Of a stretch of 64,000 nt of DNA, positions 61,449-64,000 are shown piece by piece. The stretch covers positions 558,548 to 622,547 of the forward strand of contig NZ_QXNY01000004.1 in assembly GCF_003572205.1 (NCBI RefSeq), read 5' to 3'. A program made the translations under genes and the position numbers. How positions within the stretch are numbered: the stretch's first letter is position 1; the number at the start of each line of letters is the position of its first letter. The DNA comes from Algihabitans albus. GTDB taxonomy: Bacteria; Pseudomonadota; Alphaproteobacteria; Kiloniellales; DSM-21159. The notes beneath the pieces were generated by a model. The model was not told the DNA's origin. It made no database searches and saw only the letters and a program-made list of their open reading frames with translations.

Positions 61449-62453
61449 CTATCGCGGCTCTTTCGGCTCGACGCCGAAGGTCTTGAGCAGCCGGTCGGCG
61501 GCGAGGCCGGGGGTGGTCTCTCCTGCCATGACGGCGCGTTCGGCTGCCGGCAGGGCCTCCGCGACGGCGGGATGGCGGCGGAAGCGCGCCAGCAAGGTGT
61601 CGTCGATTTCACTCCAGAGCCAGGCCCGCGCCTGGTCGGCGCGCCGCCGGGCCAGCCCCGGCTCTCCCAGGGCATCGCGATACCGTTCGACGGCCTGCCA
61701 GACTTCCGCGACCCCGGTGCCGGTCAGGGCCGAACAGCGGAGAACCGGGACCTGCCAGGCATCCGACAGGGGCCGGAGCATGCGCAGCGCCGACTGATAC
61801 TCGGCTGCGGCGCGCGCGGCGGCCTCGGCCATCTCGCCATCGGCCTTGTTGACCACCAGCAGGTCGGCGATCTCCACGACACCCTTCTTAATGCCCTGCA
61901 GTTCGTCGCCACCGCTGGGCAGCAACAGCAGCAGAAAGAGATCGACCATGTCGGCGACGGCGGTCTCCGACTGTCCGACGCCGACGGTTTCCACGATCAC
62001 CACGTCGAAGCCGGCGGCCTCGCAGGCCAGCATGCCTTCCCGGGTGCGTCGCGCAACACCGCCCAGCGAGCCGCCGGTCGGCGAGGGCCTGATGAAGGCA
62101 GAGGGGTTGCGTGCCAGCTCCTCCATGCGGGTCTTGTCGCCCAGAATGGAGCCGCCGGTGCGCCGGCTGGAGGGGTCGATCGCGAGTACCGCCACTTTAT
62201 GCCCCGCTTCGATCAACTTCCCGCCAAGCACTTCTATGAAGCTCGATTTGCCGACGCCCGGCACGCCTGAGATTCCGAGTCGCATGGACCGGCCGGTCTG
62301 CGGGAGCACCTCGGCGAGCATGGCTTCGGCCACGGCGCGATGGTCAGGTCGCGTCGATTCGATCAAGGTGATGGCGCGCGCCAGGGCCCGGCGCTTGCCG
62401 GCAAGGAGATCCTGCGCGAGGGAGAGGGAAACCGTGGCGTTCGACTCGGGCAT
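61449..62453 (-). CDS. meaB: Methylmalonyl-CoA mutase-associated GTPase MeaB (ArgK-type)
   Basis: A 334-aa G3E-type GTPase that protects and loads B12-dependent acyl-CoA mutases. P-loop [16 protein letters not shown] (about 60-75), the conserved [32 protein letters not shown] (Walker B) and the base-binding LVVNKADG are all present. I start at ATG 62453; ATG 62513 would add 20 unconserved residues. The mutase itself is not in the window. Its presence with malyl-CoA lyase fits ethylmalonyl-CoA or methylmalonyl-CoA metabolism. Confidence 0.93.
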   Translation of the reverse strand: MPESNATVSLSLAQDLLAGKRRALARAITLIESTRPDHRAVAEAMLAEVLPQTGRSMRLGISGVPGVGKSSFIEVLGGKLIEAGHKVAVLAIDPSSRRTGGSILGDKTRMEELARNPSAFIRPSPTGGSLGGVARRTREGMLACEAAGFDVVIVETVGVGQSETAVADMVDLFLLLLLPSGGDELQGIKKGVVEIADLLVVNKADGEMAEAAARAAAEYQSALRMLRPLSDAWQVPVLRCSALTGTGVAEVWQAVERYRDALGEPGLARRRADQARAWLWSEIDDTLLARFRRHPAVAEALPAAERAVMAGETTPGLAADRLLKTFGVEPKEPR

Positions 62454-62618
62454 GACGCCCAGCAAGCTAGCGGAGGCAGGTTGGAGGCGAAAGGCCCGGC
62501 TGTGCCTCTCCAATCCACAGCCACTAAATCGGCCTGGCGGTCCGAGCGGTCGATCGGTATGACCGCCAACCTCTGGAACGTCTCAGTTCATAAGAAGTCA
62601 GTTCATCAGAAGACAGTC

Positions 62619-63665
62619 ATGGTCAACTCGATCGAGGATCCCTTTCGCACGAGTTTCGCCCTGCTTGCCGCAGAGCAAACGCGCTTTGCGGTCGGCGCGG
62701 CGGTCGCCCGAGGCGGCGGCGAACCTGTGACGCTGGTGTCCGGACTGCGGCACAAGCGCAGCCAAGATCCCATTGGTCCCGGGGCGCCTTGGCATATCGG
62801 CTCGATCACCAAGTCCTTCACAGCTTCCCTGATACTGAAGCTGGTCGAGCGAGACCGCCTCGCGCTGGACAAGCCGATTGGGGGCTTGCTGCCGCAATAC
62901 GCGGGGGAGATGCAGGCGGACTGGCGTGCGATCACTCTGCGGCAGGCCTTGAGCCATACAGCCGGCCTTGCCGCGAACGTCTCGACCGTCGAACTGCTGC
63001 GCGCCGTCGGGGACGACCTCATCGCGGAGCGGTTGACGCGGCTTCGGAGGCTCTGGGTCAGCGCACCTGGCGGAGAGCCGGGGCGGTTCGTGTACTCCAA
63101 CCTGGGGTATGTGCTTGCCGGTGCCGTTGCCGAAGTCGTCGCCGGACGGTCTTGGGAAGACCTGATTGTCAGCGAGATCGCGAGGCCGCTGGGCCTCCCC
63201 TCCCTAGGGTTCGGCGCCCCGACCGACGCTGCGGCACCCTGGGGGCACCAGAGCTATTTTGGCCTGTTGCACGCGAAGGACCCCCGGAGGGAAGGCGCGG
63301 ACAATCCGGCCTGGATGGGTCCTGCCGGCGGTCTGCATCTGAATCTTGCGGACCTGGTGGCCTGGGGACAGGCGCATCTGGCGGCCTGCAACGATGCGTT
63401 CCCCGCGTTCCTGTCGCGCGAAAGCTGCACCGAAATGCGCAGGCCCGTGGTCGAGGACTATGGCCTAGGCTGGTCGCTCCAGTCCTTGCCGAACCATCAG
63501 GCGACGCTGGTTTGGGCCAACGGCTCCAACACCCTCTGGTATGCGGTTTTGGGCATGGTGCCGGAGAGGGATCTGGTGATGGCGGTGGCTCTGAACGGTT
63601 TCGACCGCGCGTTCGGCGACCGGGCGCTCCGAACTCTGCTGCAGGCCGTGCTCGACAGGGTCTAG
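62619..63665 (+). CDS. Serine hydrolase of the beta-lactamase/penicillin-binding family
   Basis: A 348-aa class C beta-lactamase-fold hydrolase. The catalytic HIGSITKSFTASL motif gives Ser62 and Lys65, and VYSNLGYVLAG gives Tyr159 and Asn161. VWANGSNTLWYAVLG near the end is a possible third motif. There is no signal peptide from this start, so the enzyme would be cytoplasmic, unlike PBPs or AmpC; it may act as an esterase or peptidase. An ATG at 62559 would add 20 residues; neither start has a strong ribosome site. Confidence 0.85.
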   Translation: MVNSIEDPFRTSFALLAAEQTRFAVGAAVARGGGEPVTLVSGLRHKRSQDPIGPGAPWHIGSITKSFTASLILKLVERDRLALDKPIGGLLPQYAGEMQADWRAITLRQALSHTAGLAANVSTVELLRAVGDDLIAERLTRLRRLWVSAPGGEPGRFVYSNLGYVLAGAVAEVVAGRSWEDLIVSEIARPLGLPSLGFGAPTDAAAPWGHQSYFGLLHAKDPRREGADNPAWMGPAGGLHLNLADLVAWGQAHLAACNDAFPAFLSRESCTEMRRPVVEDYGLGWSLQSLPNHQATLVWANGSNTLWYAVLGMVPERDLVMAVALNGFDRAFGDRALRTLLQAVLDRV

Positions 63666-63726
63666 ACAGGATCGCGTCATCCGATTGTGCCGCCCCGCTT
63701 TGTGACGTCTTGCCGCCGCGGCCCGG

Positions 63727-64000
63727 TTAAACCGGGCTGTGAACCGAGTCCTCGGCCGGCCCCTTCTCGGCCTCCTGCTGGCGCTGCCACATGGCCGCAT
63801 AAACGCCGCCAGCGGCCAGGAGGTCGGCGTGGCGCCCTCGCTCGACGATCTGGCCGGCCTCCAAAACCAGAATCTCGTCGGCCTCCACCACGGTCGACAG
63901 GCGATGAGCGATCACCAAGGTGGTGCGGCCGCGGCTGACCTCGCGCAGGTTGGCCTGGATCTCCCGCTCGGTCTGGGTATCGAGAGCGGAGGTGGCCTCG
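63727..64000 (-). CDS. ABC exporter ATP-binding/permease (C-terminal end, cut by window edge)
   Basis: The last 90 residues of a fused ABC exporter. The D-loop and following segment [14 protein letters not shown], the H-loop [21 protein letters not shown], and [25 protein letters not shown] are typical of MsbA-type half-transporters. The membrane domain and start lie outside the window. A hairpin (63721-63737) overlaps the stop codon but has no T run. Confidence 0.9.
   Translation of the reverse strand, partial: EATSALDTQTEREIQANLREVSRGRTTLVIAHRLSTVVEADEILVLEAGQIVERGRHADLLAAGGVYAAMWQRQQEAEKGPAEDSVHSPV

Noticed and set aside
1-64000. rRNA, tRNA genes, CRISPR arrays and insertion sequences
   Set aside because: I looked through the spacers for tRNA-like cloverleaf ends, regularly spaced repeats and transposase motifs and saw none. 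A dedicated tRNA or repeat search was not possible.

Overview
The window looks like chromosomal DNA of a free-living, aerobic, GC-rich alphaproteobacterium, most likely in or near the Rhodospirillales. This is inferred from gene content, gene order and codon use; no database search was possible. There are no rRNA or tRNA genes, insertion sequences, prophage genes or CRISPR arrays that I can see. Most of the window is compact housekeeping DNA, with many ATGA or GTGA start/stop overlaps.

Layout. 1-2578: end of a cytochrome c oxidase assembly block (Cox11 tail, COX3, DUF983 protein, SURF1). 2621-10344: exported small protein, Bax-inhibitor-1 membrane protein, YbbP/YbbA-type ABC pair divergent from a TesA-like esterase, FIST protein, aldo/keto reductase. 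10394-17846 (minus strand): complete System I cytochrome c maturation operon, ccmA to ccmI. 17918-20368: RNA modification genes (rsmD, an RsuA/RluB-type pseudouridine synthase, tadA) and a DUF3775 protein. 20424-25343 (minus strand): five tightly spaced genes that I cannot assign to a known pathway: lipoprotein, aspartyl/asparaginyl beta-hydroxylase-like enzyme, alpha/beta hydrolase, P-loop NTPase and an ABC exporter half-transporter. This is the best candidate for an undescribed system. 25575-31796: DUF6494 protein, GlxA-type regulator divergent from a Tat-exported solute-binding protein plus a DddP-like M24 enzyme, a glycerophosphodiesterase and a frameshifted paiB. 31958-35555: sdhCDAB. 36490-42697: glycosyltransferase, pgi, mutL, apaG (frameshifted at its 5' end), folE. 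42809-49498: peroxiredoxin, ScsB/DsbD-like reductase, YqgE, CorC-like protein, aroB-aroK. 49776-53930: a 46-aa membrane peptide gene overlapping a 620-aa exported protein, xerD, malyl-CoA lyase. 54127-58518: chemotaxis receptor, ThiY-like protein under a TPP riboswitch, accA, NsrR-like Rrf2 regulator. 59210-64000: EamA exporter, BOF-domain protein with a small upstream gene, rpmB, meaB, serine hydrolase and the end of an ABC exporter.

How the genes fit together. Cox, Ccm, Sdh and ScsB genes point to an aerobic respiratory metabolism with much periplasmic thiol and haem chemistry. Malyl-CoA lyase and MeaB suggest acyl-CoA carbon metabolism of the ethylmalonyl-CoA/methylmalonyl-CoA kind. The GlxA regulator, binding protein and M24 enzyme look like a small uptake-and-breakdown locus for an organic nitrogen compound.

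Two genes (paiB, apaG) each appear to have lost one base in a G run. That is either real decay or a consensus error, and should be settled before the protein set is trusted.
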